DNA of 64,000 nucleotides from Bradyrhizobium sp. LLZ17 (GTDB taxonomy: Bacteria; Pseudomonadota; Alphaproteobacteria; Rhizobiales; Xanthobacteraceae), in the NCBI RefSeq assembly GCF_041200145.1, contig NZ_CP165734.1, forward strand, positions 7,297,001-7,361,000, read 5' to 3'. A program made the position numbers and the translations under genes. The notes under the pieces are model-generated. The model had not been told where the DNA came from and searched no databases. It saw only the letters and a list, made by a program, of their open reading frames with translations. Of this stretch, positions 1 through 8,653 are shown piece after piece (within the stretch, counting starts at the first letter, position 1; every line of letters begins with the position of its first letter).

Positions 1-2
1 TC

Positions 3-314
3 TCCGGCGGCTATCGCCAGCGGATTGGCCTTGCTCGGGCGGTCTATGGCGATCCGAGCCTTGTCGTGCTTGACGAGCCAAGTTCGAACCTCGATGCAGA
101 TGGCGACGCCGCGCTTGCCCATTGCATCCTGCAGCTGAAGCAGCGTGGAACGACCGTGGTCCTGATCTCACACCGGCCTGCCACCATTGGCGTTTGCGAC
201 AAGATCCTGGTGCTGCGTGAGGGTGTCGCCGAGATGTTCGGCCCACGGAACGAAATTCTATCGCGCCTGACGCGACCGGTGCCGGTCCCCTCCGTTCAGG
301 CAGCGGCGAGTTAG
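3..314 (+). CDS. Type I secretion ABC transporter ATPase, C-terminal end (partial)
   Basis: Only the last 103 codons lie in the window; the frame is open at the left edge. The visible part starts at the ABC signature (SGGYRQR), followed by Walker B with its glutamate (LVVLDEPSSNLD) and the H-loop (LISHRP), so this is the end of a nucleotide-binding domain. ATPases of the PrtD/HlyB type energise export of unfolded proteins through a channel completed by an HlyD-type adaptor and an outer-membrane TolC. The adaptor gene begins 10 bases downstream on the same strand, which supports this role over a generic importer. The exported substrate and the transporter's membrane domain lie outside the window. 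Confidence 0.9.
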   Translation, partial: SGGYRQRIGLARAVYGDPSLVVLDEPSSNLDADGDAALAHCILQLKQRGTTVVLISHRPATIGVCDKILVLREGVAEMFGPRNEILSRLTRPVPVPSVQAAAS

Positions 315-324
315 GATAGATTGC

Positions 325-1680
325 ATGGCCCTGGTGGATGCCGCAAACCGCTCGAGAACCCCGTTGTCGGCTGCAACCGGCCTACACAACGGCCCAAACG
401 ACTCGATTCGACAGACTGCTCTGGTGGGATGGCTAATCATCGCAGCGTTCTTTGGTGGTCTCGGTACCTGGGCAGTGACTGCGCCGCTCAATGGCGCCGT
501 GGTCGCCAACGCGGTGATCAAGGTTGATGGAAACCGCAAGAGCGTCCAGCACCTCGACGGCGGCATCGTCAATGAACTACGCGTCCGGGAAGGCGATCGG
601 GTGCTTGCCGGCGATCTCCTGATCGTACTCGACGAAACCCAGGCCCGTGCCGAATACGACGTCCTGACGCAAGAATATGCTGTGCTGCGGGCAACCGAAA
701 TCCGGTTGCTGACAGAGCTCGAGCATGGCTCCGAGCTCGTGATGCCCCCCGATCTCGAGGCTCGAACCGAGGATCGCTATCTCAAGAGCGTCTGGAAAGG
801 TCAACTCAGCCAATTCCAGAGCCGGCGGGCCGCGCTGGAAGGGCAGCGCAGCGTGATCCGGGAAAAGATCAATCAGCTCGGCTCGCAGATCGTGGGCGCC
901 GAGGCGCAGGTCAAATCCTTTACCGACCAGATCAACTCCATTCACAAGGAAGCCGCCGATATTGCCCCGCTGGTCGAGCGCGGCTTGATCGCCCGGCCGC
1001 GAATTCTGCAGCTGGAGCGAACCGCCTTTGGTCTTGAGGGGCAGATCGCGGATACGACGGCGAACATTGCTAAGGCCCGCCAAGCAATCGCCGAGCAGGA
1101 GCAACAAATCGCCCAGCTCGATAACGATCGGATGACCGACGTCACGAAGGACCTGCGTGACACCCAAGCCAAGCTCTTGGAAGTGATTCCGAAGGCGATG
1201 AACGCCAAAGCGGTGTTAGGCCGGATGGAGATCCGCGCGCCTTATACCGGTCGGATCGTGGGCCTGAGCGTATTTTCGGTGGGCGGCGTCATTCAGCGCG
1301 GGGATAAAATCCTTGACATCGTTCCGGACGAGGACTCGCTGACCATTGAGGCACAGGTCGGTGTCGATGATATCAGCGACGTGCATCCGGACACGCGCGC
1401 GGAGGTTCACCTCACCGCGTACAAGCAGCGCATCGTTCCGATCATTCATGGCGACGTCATTCAGATCTCGGCCGACCGCTTGACCGATCCGAAGACCAAC
1501 GCACCCTATTACACCGCCTTCGTGCGGATTGACCGCGGTGAGCTCGCTGCGATGCCGAACATTCGGCTCTACCCGGGCATGCCGGCGACAGTCATGATCC
1601 CGACGGTGCAACGCACGGCATTTGAGTATATCGTTGGGCCGTTGGTGATGTCATTCAATCAGTCATTCCGGCAGAAGTAG
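325..1680 (+). CDS. HlyD-family type I secretion membrane fusion protein
   Basis: 451 residues, usual size for a PrtE/HlyD adaptor. A short cytoplasmic N-terminus is followed by one membrane segment (about residues 35-55, LVGWLIIAAFFGGLGTW), a half-motif of the lipoyl/barrel-sandwich domain (about 60-100, with QHLDGGIV typical of the family), a long coiled-coil periplasmic hairpin (about 110-290), the second half-motif (IRAPYTGRIVGL, about 300) and a C-terminal beta domain. It would bridge the inner-membrane ABC exporter encoded just upstream to an outer-membrane TolC channel. No TolC gene follows; the next genes belong to the tad pilus locus after a 441-base gap. Confidence 0.93.
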   Translation: MALVDAANRSRTPLSAATGLHNGPNDSIRQTALVGWLIIAAFFGGLGTWAVTAPLNGAVVANAVIKVDGNRKSVQHLDGGIVNELRVREGDRVLAGDLLIVLDETQARAEYDVLTQEYAVLRATEIRLLTELEHGSELVMPPDLEARTEDRYLKSVWKGQLSQFQSRRAALEGQRSVIREKINQLGSQIVGAEAQVKSFTDQINSIHKEAADIAPLVERGLIARPRILQLERTAFGLEGQIADTTANIAKARQAIAEQEQQIAQLDNDRMTDVTKDLRDTQAKLLEVIPKAMNAKAVLGRMEIRAPYTGRIVGLSVFSVGGVIQRGDKILDIVPDEDSLTIEAQVGVDDISDVHPDTRAEVHLTAYKQRIVPIIHGDVIQISADRLTDPKTNAPYYTAFVRIDRGELAAMPNIRLYPGMPATVMIPTVQRTAFEYIVGPLVMSFNQSFRQK

Positions 1681-2034
1681 GAGCGGGCGTTCATCGCTGC
1701 GACGCTTCGACTGCGCGCAATAGCCGGCTCAACATCATCTTACGTCTGCTGTTTGTGCCTGGTGCTAAGGTGCGGCAACGCGCAGACGCACGACTGGATG
1801 CAGTACGCGGCATTCGCGAACGATAGGTCGTTGTTGGCTACGCCTGCCCGGGCGCTACGGGCGGGACTTTCGTGCGCCGGTATCGCAGTATATCGTCCGG
1901 CCGTATTTTTACGGGCGGTCGGCGCTTCGATACTCATTCGGGATTAGCTCCAGAAATCCGAAACGCCATGCAGTAGTAGGGTTAACAAACGATTACTGTT
2001 GGCAAGTTCGTCGCGATCGATTTAAGGTGCTGGC
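1681..2034. other. Non-coding stretch between secretion and pilus loci
   Basis: No convincing gene. Open frames on both strands here have no recognisable domain and poor codon use. The right-hand part becomes AT-richer toward the pilin gene and probably holds its promoter; I cannot place -35/-10 boxes with confidence. Confidence 0.5.
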
Positions 2035-2085
2035 AATGTTGGGACAAATTTACGTACCAACTTCGTAAATTTGGATGCCAACATT
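2035..2085. promoter_or_regulatory. Nested inverted repeat upstream of the first pilin gene
   Basis: Two nested perfect palindromes share one centre. The inner arms are CAAATTTACG (2045-2054) and CGTAAATTTG (2064-2073) around a 9-base spacer; the outer arms are AATGTTGG (2035-2042) and CCAACATT (2078-2085). The structure ends 36 bases before the pilin ATG, so it could be an operator for a dimeric regulator or a 5'-leader hairpin protecting or gating the pilin mRNA. The symmetry is directly visible; the role is inferred. Confidence 0.6.
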
Positions 2086-2121
2086 TATCAGTAAATTCAT
2101 CTTAGTGAGAGGGATTGTACA

Positions 2122-2331
2122 ATGCTTAGCTATTACATCAAAACCACCGAAGCCCTGAAGCAACTGCGCACGGACTCCAAGGGCGTTGTTTCGTTCGAGT
2201 ACGTCATCGTCGCAGCTTGCATCGTCGCCGCTGTTGCCGCTGCGTTCGGCACCACGACCTCCAGCGGCATCGGCCAGGCGCTGACCACCGCGATTGGCAA
2301 GGTCACGACTGCGGTCACCACGGCGGCCTAG
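2122..2331 (+). CDS. Flp-family type IVb pilin, copy 1
   Basis: 69 residues, the usual size of Flp pilins. A short basic leader precedes the processing region and the hydrophobic stretch (SFEYVIVAACIVAAVAAAFG), including the conserved glutamate at mature position 5 expected of type IVb pilins. The prepilin peptidase encoded at 2692 would cleave it and the tad machinery would polymerise it. A purine-rich GAGGG lies about 10 bases before the ATG. It is the first gene of the locus and is almost identical in its hydrophobic part and tail to the second pilin at 2417. Confidence 0.95.
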   Translation: MLSYYIKTTEALKQLRTDSKGVVSFEYVIVAACIVAAVAAAFGTTTSSGIGQALTTAIGKVTTAVTTAA

Positions 2332-2343
2332 AGCAAGCAGATG

Positions 2344-2368
2344 CCGTTGGCAGTCTTTCTGCCAACGG
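2344..2368 (+). terminator. Stable hairpin between the two pilin genes
   Basis: Perfect 10-bp stem CCGTTGGCAG / CTGCCAACGG with a TCTTT loop, 12 bases after the first pilin stop, followed about 20 bases later by a short T-run. It could act as a leaky terminator or an mRNA-stabilising 3' end giving more pilin than downstream assembly protein. Structure seen; role inferred. Confidence 0.6.
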
Positions 2369-2416
2369 TGCCCCTTGCAATTTTTGCATCGTTCATTGTC
2401 AGTCAGGATAAGTCCA

Positions 2417-2626
2417 ATGCGTAAATATTACATTCTGGCGAAAGAAACCGTGAGACTGCTGCGCCGCGACAGGGATGGCGTTGTGTCCTTCGAGTACGTG
2501 ATCGTCGCCGCTTGCATCGTCGCCGCTGTGGCTGCCGCGTTCGGCACCACGACTTCCAGCGGCATCGGCCAGGCGCTGACCACTGCGATCGGTACGATCA
2601 CCACCGCGGTCACTACTGCCGCTTGA
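2417..2626 (+). CDS. Flp-family type IVb pilin, copy 2
   Basis: 69 residues. The ATG at 2417 was chosen because it gives the same length and leader as the first pilin (MRKYYILAKE), whereas the longer open frame runs back through the hairpin. The hydrophobic stretch and the TTTSSGIGQALTTAIG tail match copy 1 almost exactly; the leaders differ. Same expected processing by the peptidase at 2692. Tandem flp copies are common in rhizobia; whether both are used in one filament cannot be read from sequence. Confidence 0.94.
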   Translation: MRKYYILAKETVRLLRRDRDGVVSFEYVIVAACIVAAVAAAFGTTTSSGIGQALTTAIGTITTAVTTAA

Positions 2627-2642
2627 GGCAGAGAGACTGTCT

Positions 2643-2677
2643 GACGCCGGGGCGTTGCAAAGCGTCCCCGTCGCGTC
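2643..2677 (+). terminator. Imperfect hairpin after the second pilin gene
   Basis: Arms GACGC (2643-2647) and GCGTC (2673-2677) enclose a second GC-rich stem (CGGGGCG with CGTCCCCG, one bulge). A run of five T (2686-2690) follows. It resembles an attenuator or partial terminator separating abundant pilin transcript from the assembly genes. Confidence 0.5.
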
Positions 2678-2691
2678 TGAGGTAATTTTTC

Positions 2692-3195
2692 ATGAGCTGG
2701 ATTGCGTTCACGACCTCGTGTCTGGAAATCGCATTGTTGTTCTATGTTGCAACGATCGATATCGCGACACGATTGATCCGAAACGAAATTTGTCTGGCGC
2801 TGGCATTCCTCGGGATCGTCGGCCAATTGGCCAGCCCGATGCAGGTCGCCCAGTCACTAATTGTCGCCGCAATCCTGTTCGTGCTGCTCATCGTGATCTA
2901 TCAGCGCGGAATGATCGGGGGCGGTGATTTAAAGTTGCTGGTTGCTCTGGCGATCGGTCTTCCGTTAACCGGCGTGATTGAGCTGTTGACGGTAACGGCA
3001 CTCGCCGGTGGCGTCCTGGCTGCGGTGCATCTGATGATGCGCCGCCTACCGCACCCGAAGCTGGCGGCCGCCGGATCGTCCTTGGCGCGCCGGATCTATG
3101 CGGTCGAGCGCTGGCGTCACTTGAGACGTGCGCCGCTGCCCTACGGTGTCGCCATCGCATGCGGCGGTATCTGGACTATTTTGAAAGGATTTTGA
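2692..3195 (+). CDS. cpaA: Prepilin peptidase CpaA (A24 family)
   Basis: 167 residues, nearly all hydrophobic, with about five to six membrane segments; the short TadV/CpaA form lacking the methylase domain. The two catalytic aspartates of A24 peptidases are visible in a DIATRLIRNEI context near residue 24 and in GGGDLKLL near residue 80. It would cleave the leader of the Flp pilins and of TadE/TadG-type pseudopilins in the inner membrane. It sits directly after the pilin genes and two bases before cpaB. Confidence 0.93.
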   Translation: MSWIAFTTSCLEIALLFYVATIDIATRLIRNEICLALAFLGIVGQLASPMQVAQSLIVAAILFVLLIVIYQRGMIGGGDLKLLVALAIGLPLTGVIELLTVTALAGGVLAAVHLMMRRLPHPKLAAAGSSLARRIYAVERWRHLRRAPLPYGVAIACGGIWTILKGF

Positions 3196-3196
3196 C

Positions 3197-4162
3197 ATGT
3201 CATCCGCATTGCGCGTCTCGATTATCGTGGTGCTATTGCTTGCTGCTACGGCGCTTGGGCTCATTGCATACAGCGTGAACCTGCCGAAAGATCCGGTTGT
3301 TGCGGAGGCGGTCGCGGAAAAGCCCCAAGTCGCGCGTGCCACAGTCGGCTACTTTGTTGCGGCACGCTCGCTTTCGAAAGGAACATTGGCGCGGGACGAA
3401 GATTTCACCGTGCGCCAGGCGGTGTCTGATCATGTCCCTGCAGGGGCAATCCTCGAAACGCCTGACACCAAGGCCGCACTTCCTGGTTCTCTGGTTCGCA
3501 AGTTCGTCGACGCCGGCAGCGCCATTACATTGCAGGACATCCTGCGCCCGAGAGATCGCGGCTTCCTCGCCAGCGTCCTGGCGCCGGACAGCCGCGCGAT
3601 AAGCCTCAAGGTCGACGAGGAGACTGGCGTCTCGGGTCTGATCAGGCCGGGCGACAATGTCGATGTTGTGTTGACCCAGGTGTTCGAGAAGGCGGATCCG
3701 GTGCGTCGGGCTGTCAGCGAAACCGTACTTTCCAACGTGCGCGTCATCGCGATCGATCAGGAGATGGCGCAAGGCGGACGCCCCGTCAGCAATTCTCTTC
3801 CCGGTAAGACGGCGCAAACTGTATCGTTGGAGCTTAAGCCGGAACAGGTCAAGAAGGTCTCCGTCGCAAAGCAGCTTGGTACGCTCTCGCTCGTCGTCCG
3901 ATCTGCGGCCGAGCAGTGGGAGAAGGCCGATACGGGTGCGACTTCCAGCTGCGATGTGTCGCCAGAGCTGGCCCGCCAGAGTGCGGTTGCCGGCCAGAGC
4001 ACAACGGTCGCGATCTATTCCGGCCGCGAGCTCAAGCAATACTCGGTCAGGAAACAGGACCTGGACGACGACGCTCTTGTCCCCTGCGATGGGGCGACGG
4101 AAGCTGCGCGCCTCACGGCTGCTGCGGTGGGCGATGCTAGCAAGATGCCGGAGAAACGTTGA
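3197..4162 (+). CDS. cpaB: Flp pilus assembly protein CpaB (RcpC)
   Basis: 321 residues with one N-terminal membrane anchor (about 5-25), then a SAF-type domain (about 50-115, beginning YFVAARSLSKGTL) and the RcpC/CpaB domain containing SRAISLKVDEETGVSGLIRPGDNVDVVLT-like sequence around residue 135. CpaB is a periplasmic partner of the secretin in tad systems. The stop codon overlaps the start of cpaE by one base (TGATG), indicating translational coupling. Confidence 0.92.
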   Translation: MSSALRVSIIVVLLLAATALGLIAYSVNLPKDPVVAEAVAEKPQVARATVGYFVAARSLSKGTLARDEDFTVRQAVSDHVPAGAILETPDTKAALPGSLVRKFVDAGSAITLQDILRPRDRGFLASVLAPDSRAISLKVDEETGVSGLIRPGDNVDVVLTQVFEKADPVRRAVSETVLSNVRVIAIDQEMAQGGRPVSNSLPGKTAQTVSLELKPEQVKKVSVAKQLGTLSLVVRSAAEQWEKADTGATSSCDVSPELARQSAVAGQSTTVAIYSGRELKQYSVRKQDLDDDALVPCDGATEAARLTAAAVGDASKMPEKR

Positions 4163-5367
4163 TGAGTGTGAACATGGCAGTGGTGGAATCACCTGGAGAG
4201 ACAACGTCCGCTCTGACACGCAACCGTATCGTCTGCTTTGTGAACGACGAGCTGAGCGCTGCTGCGCTACGCAAGGGGCTCGATGGCAGCAATCTGGTGA
4301 TCCGGCGGGGCAGCATCCGTCATGCGACGCGCATGCTGGAGACTGAGACCGATCTGTTCGCGCTGGTGACCGACATCAGCGGGATCGATGATCCCTTCAC
4401 GGAACTGGAACGGCTAGCCAGCGTCTGCCCGCCCGATGTGCGCGTATGCCTGATCGGCGAGAACAGGGAAATCACTTTCTACCGCGAACTGATGGAGACC
4501 GGCGTTACCGAGTATCTTCCAACGCCGATCACCCGAGACATGGTGCTGGACCAGCTCCGCCCGAAGCTGCTTGGCGCCGTCGCGCCCGCTCATAATGACC
4601 GCGGAGGACATGTGGTCTCGATCTGCGGTGCGCAGGGCGGCGCCGGAGCGACCAGCATCGCCATCAACCTGGCGCTGCAATTGGCCGAGACCACCAAGGC
4701 CAAGGTGGCGCTGCTCGATCTTCATCTGCAGGGCGGCGAGACCGCCGTGATGTTGGGTGTGCGCCCGGGCCCCGGGCTGCGCATTGCTCTTGAAAATCCC
4801 ATGCGGGCCGACACGCTGTTTCTGGAGCGCGCGGCAATCGCGGTTAACGATCGGGTTTGCCTAATTTCCGGCGACGAAGACCTCGATGCCAAGCTCGACA
4901 TCACCGAAGCTGGCGTCCGCCACGTGCTCGGCCTGCTTCGTCAGAGGTTCAACTACGTCGTTGTCGATGTGCCGGTGCCGTTCCCGGCGTCGATCTATCC
5001 GGTCATTCAGATGTCCCGTCAAGTGCTGGTTCTGCTGGAAGCGGAGGTGACCGGTTTGCGCAATGCGCATGCGCTACGCAACGCGGTCACCAACATCGCT
5101 GGCAAGGACCGGGTCTTTACCCTGCTCAATCGTGCGGATCGCGCCGGCGGTTTGCCCAGGGCGACGATCGTCAAGGCTCTGGGCGCAGAGCCGGACATGG
5201 TGATCCCGGATCTCGGCAAGGGAATGACCCAAGCGGTCAACCTCGGAATTCCGGCCCTCAAGCATGTATCCGCGCTGCGTCGTCACCTTGCTCCGATCGT
5301 ACGTGAGATCGCCGGCGTGGGGGCGCCCAAGCGAAAGGGACGATGGAGAAGGTGGCTCGGGTTATGA
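4162..5367 (+). CDS. cpaE: Pilus assembly ATPase-like protein CpaE/TadZ
   Basis: 401 residues from the ATG at 4162 (a TTG sits three bases earlier; the ATG overlapping the cpaB stop is preferred). An N-terminal receiver-like domain (about 15-140) is followed by a MinD/ParA-type domain with a deviant Walker A (GGAGATS, about residue 160), as in TadZ. CpaE/TadZ proteins localise the pilus machine, often to a pole. The receiver-like part lacks a clear phospho-acceptor, which is usual for TadZ. The stop overlaps the start of cpaF by four bases (ATGA). Confidence 0.92.
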   Translation: MSVNMAVVESPGETTSALTRNRIVCFVNDELSAAALRKGLDGSNLVIRRGSIRHATRMLETETDLFALVTDISGIDDPFTELERLASVCPPDVRVCLIGENREITFYRELMETGVTEYLPTPITRDMVLDQLRPKLLGAVAPAHNDRGGHVVSICGAQGGAGATSIAINLALQLAETTKAKVALLDLHLQGGETAVMLGVRPGPGLRIALENPMRADTLFLERAAIAVNDRVCLISGDEDLDAKLDITEAGVRHVLGLLRQRFNYVVVDVPVPFPASIYPVIQMSRQVLVLLEAEVTGLRNAHALRNAVTNIAGKDRVFTLLNRADRAGGLPRATIVKALGAEPDMVIPDLGKGMTQAVNLGIPALKHVSALRRHLAPIVREIAGVGAPKRKGRWRRWLGL

Positions 5368-6827
5368 AAAAGTTCGGCAGGCGCGCAGACGAGATGCCAA
5401 CCCGTTTGCCCACACTGATGGCGAGCTCGTCGACGGTGGCGCCCGGCCTGCCGCCGGTGCTGCTCGCCACGCCGCTAACTGCGCCAAGTCTGGCATCATC
5501 CGCATCCGCGTCTAGTTCGGAGGCCCAGGCCCTGTCCGCGTCGGCCCCGAAGCGCGAAGAATCTTCAACCCATACGGTGATGTCGGCGTCGTTGCGCGAA
5601 CGCGTCATCGAGCAGATCGAGCCGGCAGTGGCTGCGTCGGTCTCGCGCGAGGTCCTGCGGCGGCAGATCGAGGAAATCATCCACGGCATCGCCAACCAGG
5701 AGCGGCTGGAGCTGTCCGGTCGCGAGCAGCTCCGATTGGCGGAAGAAATCGCTGATGATATGACCGGGTACGGCCCGCTTCGTCAGCTTCTGCTTGATGA
5801 GACGATCAACGACATCATGATCAACGGGCCGAGCAATGTCTATGTCGAGCGGAGCGGTAAGCTGGAGCGTGTCGCGGTGCGGTTCCGGGACAACGACCAT
5901 ATTACCGCGGTCGCGCAGAAGATTGCTGCCCAGGTTGGCCGGCGCGTAGATGAATCCAGTCCGATGGTGGATTGCCGTCTCCCGGACGGCAGCCGGGTCA
6001 ACATCATCCTGCCGCCGCTGGCCATCCACGGCCCCTGCGTCTCGATCCGAAAATTTCCAAGCCGGCGTTTGAACATCGCTGGAATGATCGAGAACGGATC
6101 GATGACCCCCGCACTCGGCCAGCTGTTGGAGATTGCCTCCCGCTGCCGGCTCAATGTCCTGGTCTCCGGCGGCACGGGGTCGGGCAAGACAACTCTGCTG
6201 AACGCCCTTAGCCAATTCATCGACCACAGCGAACGCATCGTAACGATCGAGGATGCAGCGGAACTGCAACTGCAGCAGCCGCACGTGATCAGCCTGGAGA
6301 CGCGGCCGCCCAGCCTCGAGGGTACGGGGCAGGTAACGCAACGTGATCTCCTGTGGAACGCTCTGCGTATGCGCCCGGATCGTATCGTGGTGGGTGAGGT
6401 CCGCGGCGCCGAAGCATTCGATATGCTGCAGGCGATGAATACCGGCCATGACGGATCGATCTCAACGGTGCATGCCAATAGTGCGCGCGATGCGCTGACG
6501 CGCGTCGAAAACATGGTGCAGATGGGCCAGGTCAATCTGCCGTCGCGCGCAATCCGCGCACAGATTGTCGCCGCCCTCGATCTCATCGTGCAGGTCGAAC
6601 GCATGCGGGACGGACAGCGCCGGATCGTTCAGATCACCGAGGTAATAGGCCTAGAAGGCGAGGTGATCACCACCAACGATGTTGCGCTGTTCGAGTACAA
6701 GGACGAGGATGTGCACGGGCGCATATCGGGCACATACCGATCCACGAACGCAGTTCCGAAATTCAAGAGCCGCCTTGTCTATTACGGGCTTGAGCGGGCC
6801 TGGGCAGAGGCGATGAGGCAGATCTGA
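5364..6827 (+). CDS. cpaF: Pilus assembly ATPase CpaF (TadA)
   Basis: 487 residues from ATG 5364, which forms an ATGA overlap with the cpaE stop; an in-frame ATG 21 bases earlier is possible. A proline/serine-rich N-terminal tail (to about 70) precedes the three-helix region and the type II/IV secretion ATPase fold: DIMINGP (about 150), Walker A GGTGSGKTT (about 270), and the STVHANSARDAL histidine-box motif (about 365). It is the cytoplasmic motor of the tad pilus. The protein is in the usual size range and all motifs are intact. Confidence 0.96.
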   Translation: MKKFGRRADEMPTRLPTLMASSSTVAPGLPPVLLATPLTAPSLASSASASSSEAQALSASAPKREESSTHTVMSASLRERVIEQIEPAVAASVSREVLRRQIEEIIHGIANQERLELSGREQLRLAEEIADDMTGYGPLRQLLLDETINDIMINGPSNVYVERSGKLERVAVRFRDNDHITAVAQKIAAQVGRRVDESSPMVDCRLPDGSRVNIILPPLAIHGPCVSIRKFPSRRLNIAGMIENGSMTPALGQLLEIASRCRLNVLVSGGTGSGKTTLLNALSQFIDHSERIVTIEDAAELQLQQPHVISLETRPPSLEGTGQVTQRDLLWNALRMRPDRIVVGEVRGAEAFDMLQAMNTGHDGSISTVHANSARDALTRVENMVQMGQVNLPSRAIRAQIVAALDLIVQVERMRDGQRRIVQITEVIGLEGEVITTNDVALFEYKDEDVHGRISGTYRSTNAVPKFKSRLVYYGLERAWAEAMRQI

Positions 6828-7753
6828 TGACGACACCCTTGATCATCGTTCTGGTGCTTCTGCTGTGTGCAACGGTAAATACTCTGTGGCTCGACGGGCG
6901 ACAGAGGCGGATGGACCGCCAGCTCGAAATTGCTCTGCCCGCATCTCAGGCTGCAACCTTGGTGTCCATCCGGCGAGCGGCCAAGGCTTCGCGTTGGCAA
7001 ATGTTCTATCAGCTCGTGAACTACAACGCCGAGATCGTCCACGCTTGGCATCCGGCCTACGTGTTTCTCGCCGGAGCCTTGGCCGCAGGTGGCGTGTTTT
7101 ATGCCAATCGCATACTGCAACTCTCCGCGCCCACGCTATCGATCAGTGCCGCTGTCATCGCCCTCCTCGTGGTGCGAGGTCTGTTCGGATGGCAACGCAA
7201 TCGCTTTATCAATCAGCTCTTCCGTCAGCTTCCCGACGCAGTTCAGTTGGTGACCAGCACCGTTCGATCGGGGTTACCCGTCAATGAAGCCTTCCGCGCC
7301 ATTGCGCGCGAGATGCCACAACCAACATCCGGCCAGTTCGCGATCGTCTGCAGCGAGGTGGCTATGGGGAGGCCCCCGGAAGAGGCGGTCGAAGGTATTT
7401 ATCGGCGAACCCTGGTTGCTGAATACGCGATGTTTGCAGTAACGCTCGCGGTCCAATTGAAGGCGGGCGGCAGTCTGGCAGAAACGCTGCAGATACTGGC
7501 CGACACTGTAAGCCAACGAGTTGCGCTGGCTGCGCGCGCGAAGGCTCTGGCCGGAGAAGTCATCTTCTCTTCGCGTGCCCTTTCGCTAGCGCCGCTCATC
7601 GTGGGCGGATTACTGTACCTGGTCAATCCACAGTCGATAGATTTGCTGTTCTATGACCCGACTGGAAACATGCTGCTGGCGTACGCAATCGCATCGGTGG
7701 TTGTTGGACACTTCGTGATACGATGGATGATCAAGCGGGAGACGGCGCTATGA
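6827..7753 (+). CDS. tadB: Pilus assembly platform protein TadB
   Basis: 308 residues; N-terminal membrane segment, then a pair near 75-125, and a GspF-like cytoplasmic domain (about 135-255, RQLPDAVQLVTSTVRSGLP and LKAGGSLAETLQ), ending with two membrane segments. TadB and TadC form the inner-membrane platform on which the CpaF ATPase acts. The start overlaps the cpaF stop by one base and the stop overlaps the tadC start by four bases, so the whole stretch is one coupled operon. Confidence 0.94.
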   Translation: MTTPLIIVLVLLLCATVNTLWLDGRQRRMDRQLEIALPASQAATLVSIRRAAKASRWQMFYQLVNYNAEIVHAWHPAYVFLAGALAAGGVFYANRILQLSAPTLSISAAVIALLVVRGLFGWQRNRFINQLFRQLPDAVQLVTSTVRSGLPVNEAFRAIAREMPQPTSGQFAIVCSEVAMGRPPEEAVEGIYRRTLVAEYAMFAVTLAVQLKAGGSLAETLQILADTVSQRVALAARAKALAGEVIFSSRALSLAPLIVGGLLYLVNPQSIDLLFYDPTGNMLLAYAIASVVVGHFVIRWMIKRETAL

Positions 7754-8646
7754 CTGCCGGTCTCGCATTCGCGGCGCTTGCCACGGTCGTTGCGGCCGCA
7801 ATGTTTGTCCTGGTCATTCGCGAAGTGCATATTCGCGCGCTGGATACGCGCGTGTCGAACGCGGTGCTCGGCATCCCGGACCGCTCAAGCTCTACGCAGG
7901 ATCTGGTCGGCTGGCTTTCCTCGATAGGCGCTCGCTACAAGCGCTTCTATGCGGAGGAAAATCTGGAGCAGCTCCGAACGATCATTCAGTCGGCAGGCTT
8001 TAACCATTATCAAACCCTTCCGATCTGGATTGGGGTCAAAGCCGTCAGCATGTTCTTGTTTCCGTTTGCGGCCTTCTTTGCGACACAGCTTCTCGGAAAA
8101 CCGCTCTCCGACGTGATGATTTTCACGCTGATCGGTGTGGTCGTCGGAATCATGGGACCACGCTTAATCCTTTTCTTCATGAAACGGCGCTTTGATACAG
8201 CTATTCGGCTGGGGACGCCGGATACCATCGATCTGCTCGTTGTGTGCAGCGAGGCGGGGATGGGCCTCGAGGGCGGGCTTGAGCGCGTGGCGGATGAGAT
8301 GAAGGAGACCAATCCGGCAATGGCTCAGGTATTGCGCGGACTGCTCGACGATCTCCGCATATTGCCGAGCCGTGGCGAAGCTTTCGAGAAGTTAGGCGCC
8401 AAGTCGGACGGGCTTCGCCGATTTGGAACGGTGATCGGTCAAAGCCTGCAGTACGGAACACCGCTGGGGCAGGCTCTGCGCGGTATTGCTGTCGACCTTC
8501 GGCGGGAGCGCATCACCAAGCTGGAGGAGCGGGCTCACAAGCTGGGCGCCAAGCTGACAATTCCGATGGTGCTGTTTATGCTTCCGGCCATGTTCGTCAT
8601 TCTGGGCGCGAGCCCGTTTTTGCATCTGGTTCGTGCATTCAAGTAG
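7750..8646 (+). CDS. tadC: Pilus assembly platform protein TadC
   Basis: 298 residues from the ATG at 7750, which forms an ATGA overlap with the tadB stop and immediately starts the first membrane segment; an ATG at 7723 would add nine polar residues. The GspF-type domain (about 165-285) contains PDTIDLLVVCSEAGMGLEGGL and YGTPLGQALR, typical of TadC. It ends with a membrane segment. Partner of TadB in the inner-membrane platform. Confidence 0.94.
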   Translation: MTAGLAFAALATVVAAAMFVLVIREVHIRALDTRVSNAVLGIPDRSSSTQDLVGWLSSIGARYKRFYAEENLEQLRTIIQSAGFNHYQTLPIWIGVKAVSMFLFPFAAFFATQLLGKPLSDVMIFTLIGVVVGIMGPRLILFFMKRRFDTAIRLGTPDTIDLLVVCSEAGMGLEGGLERVADEMKETNPAMAQVLRGLLDDLRILPSRGEAFEKLGAKSDGLRRFGTVIGQSLQYGTPLGQALRGIAVDLRRERITKLEERAHKLGAKLTIPMVLFMLPAMFVILGASPFLHLVRAFK

Positions 8647-8653
8647 GCAATTT

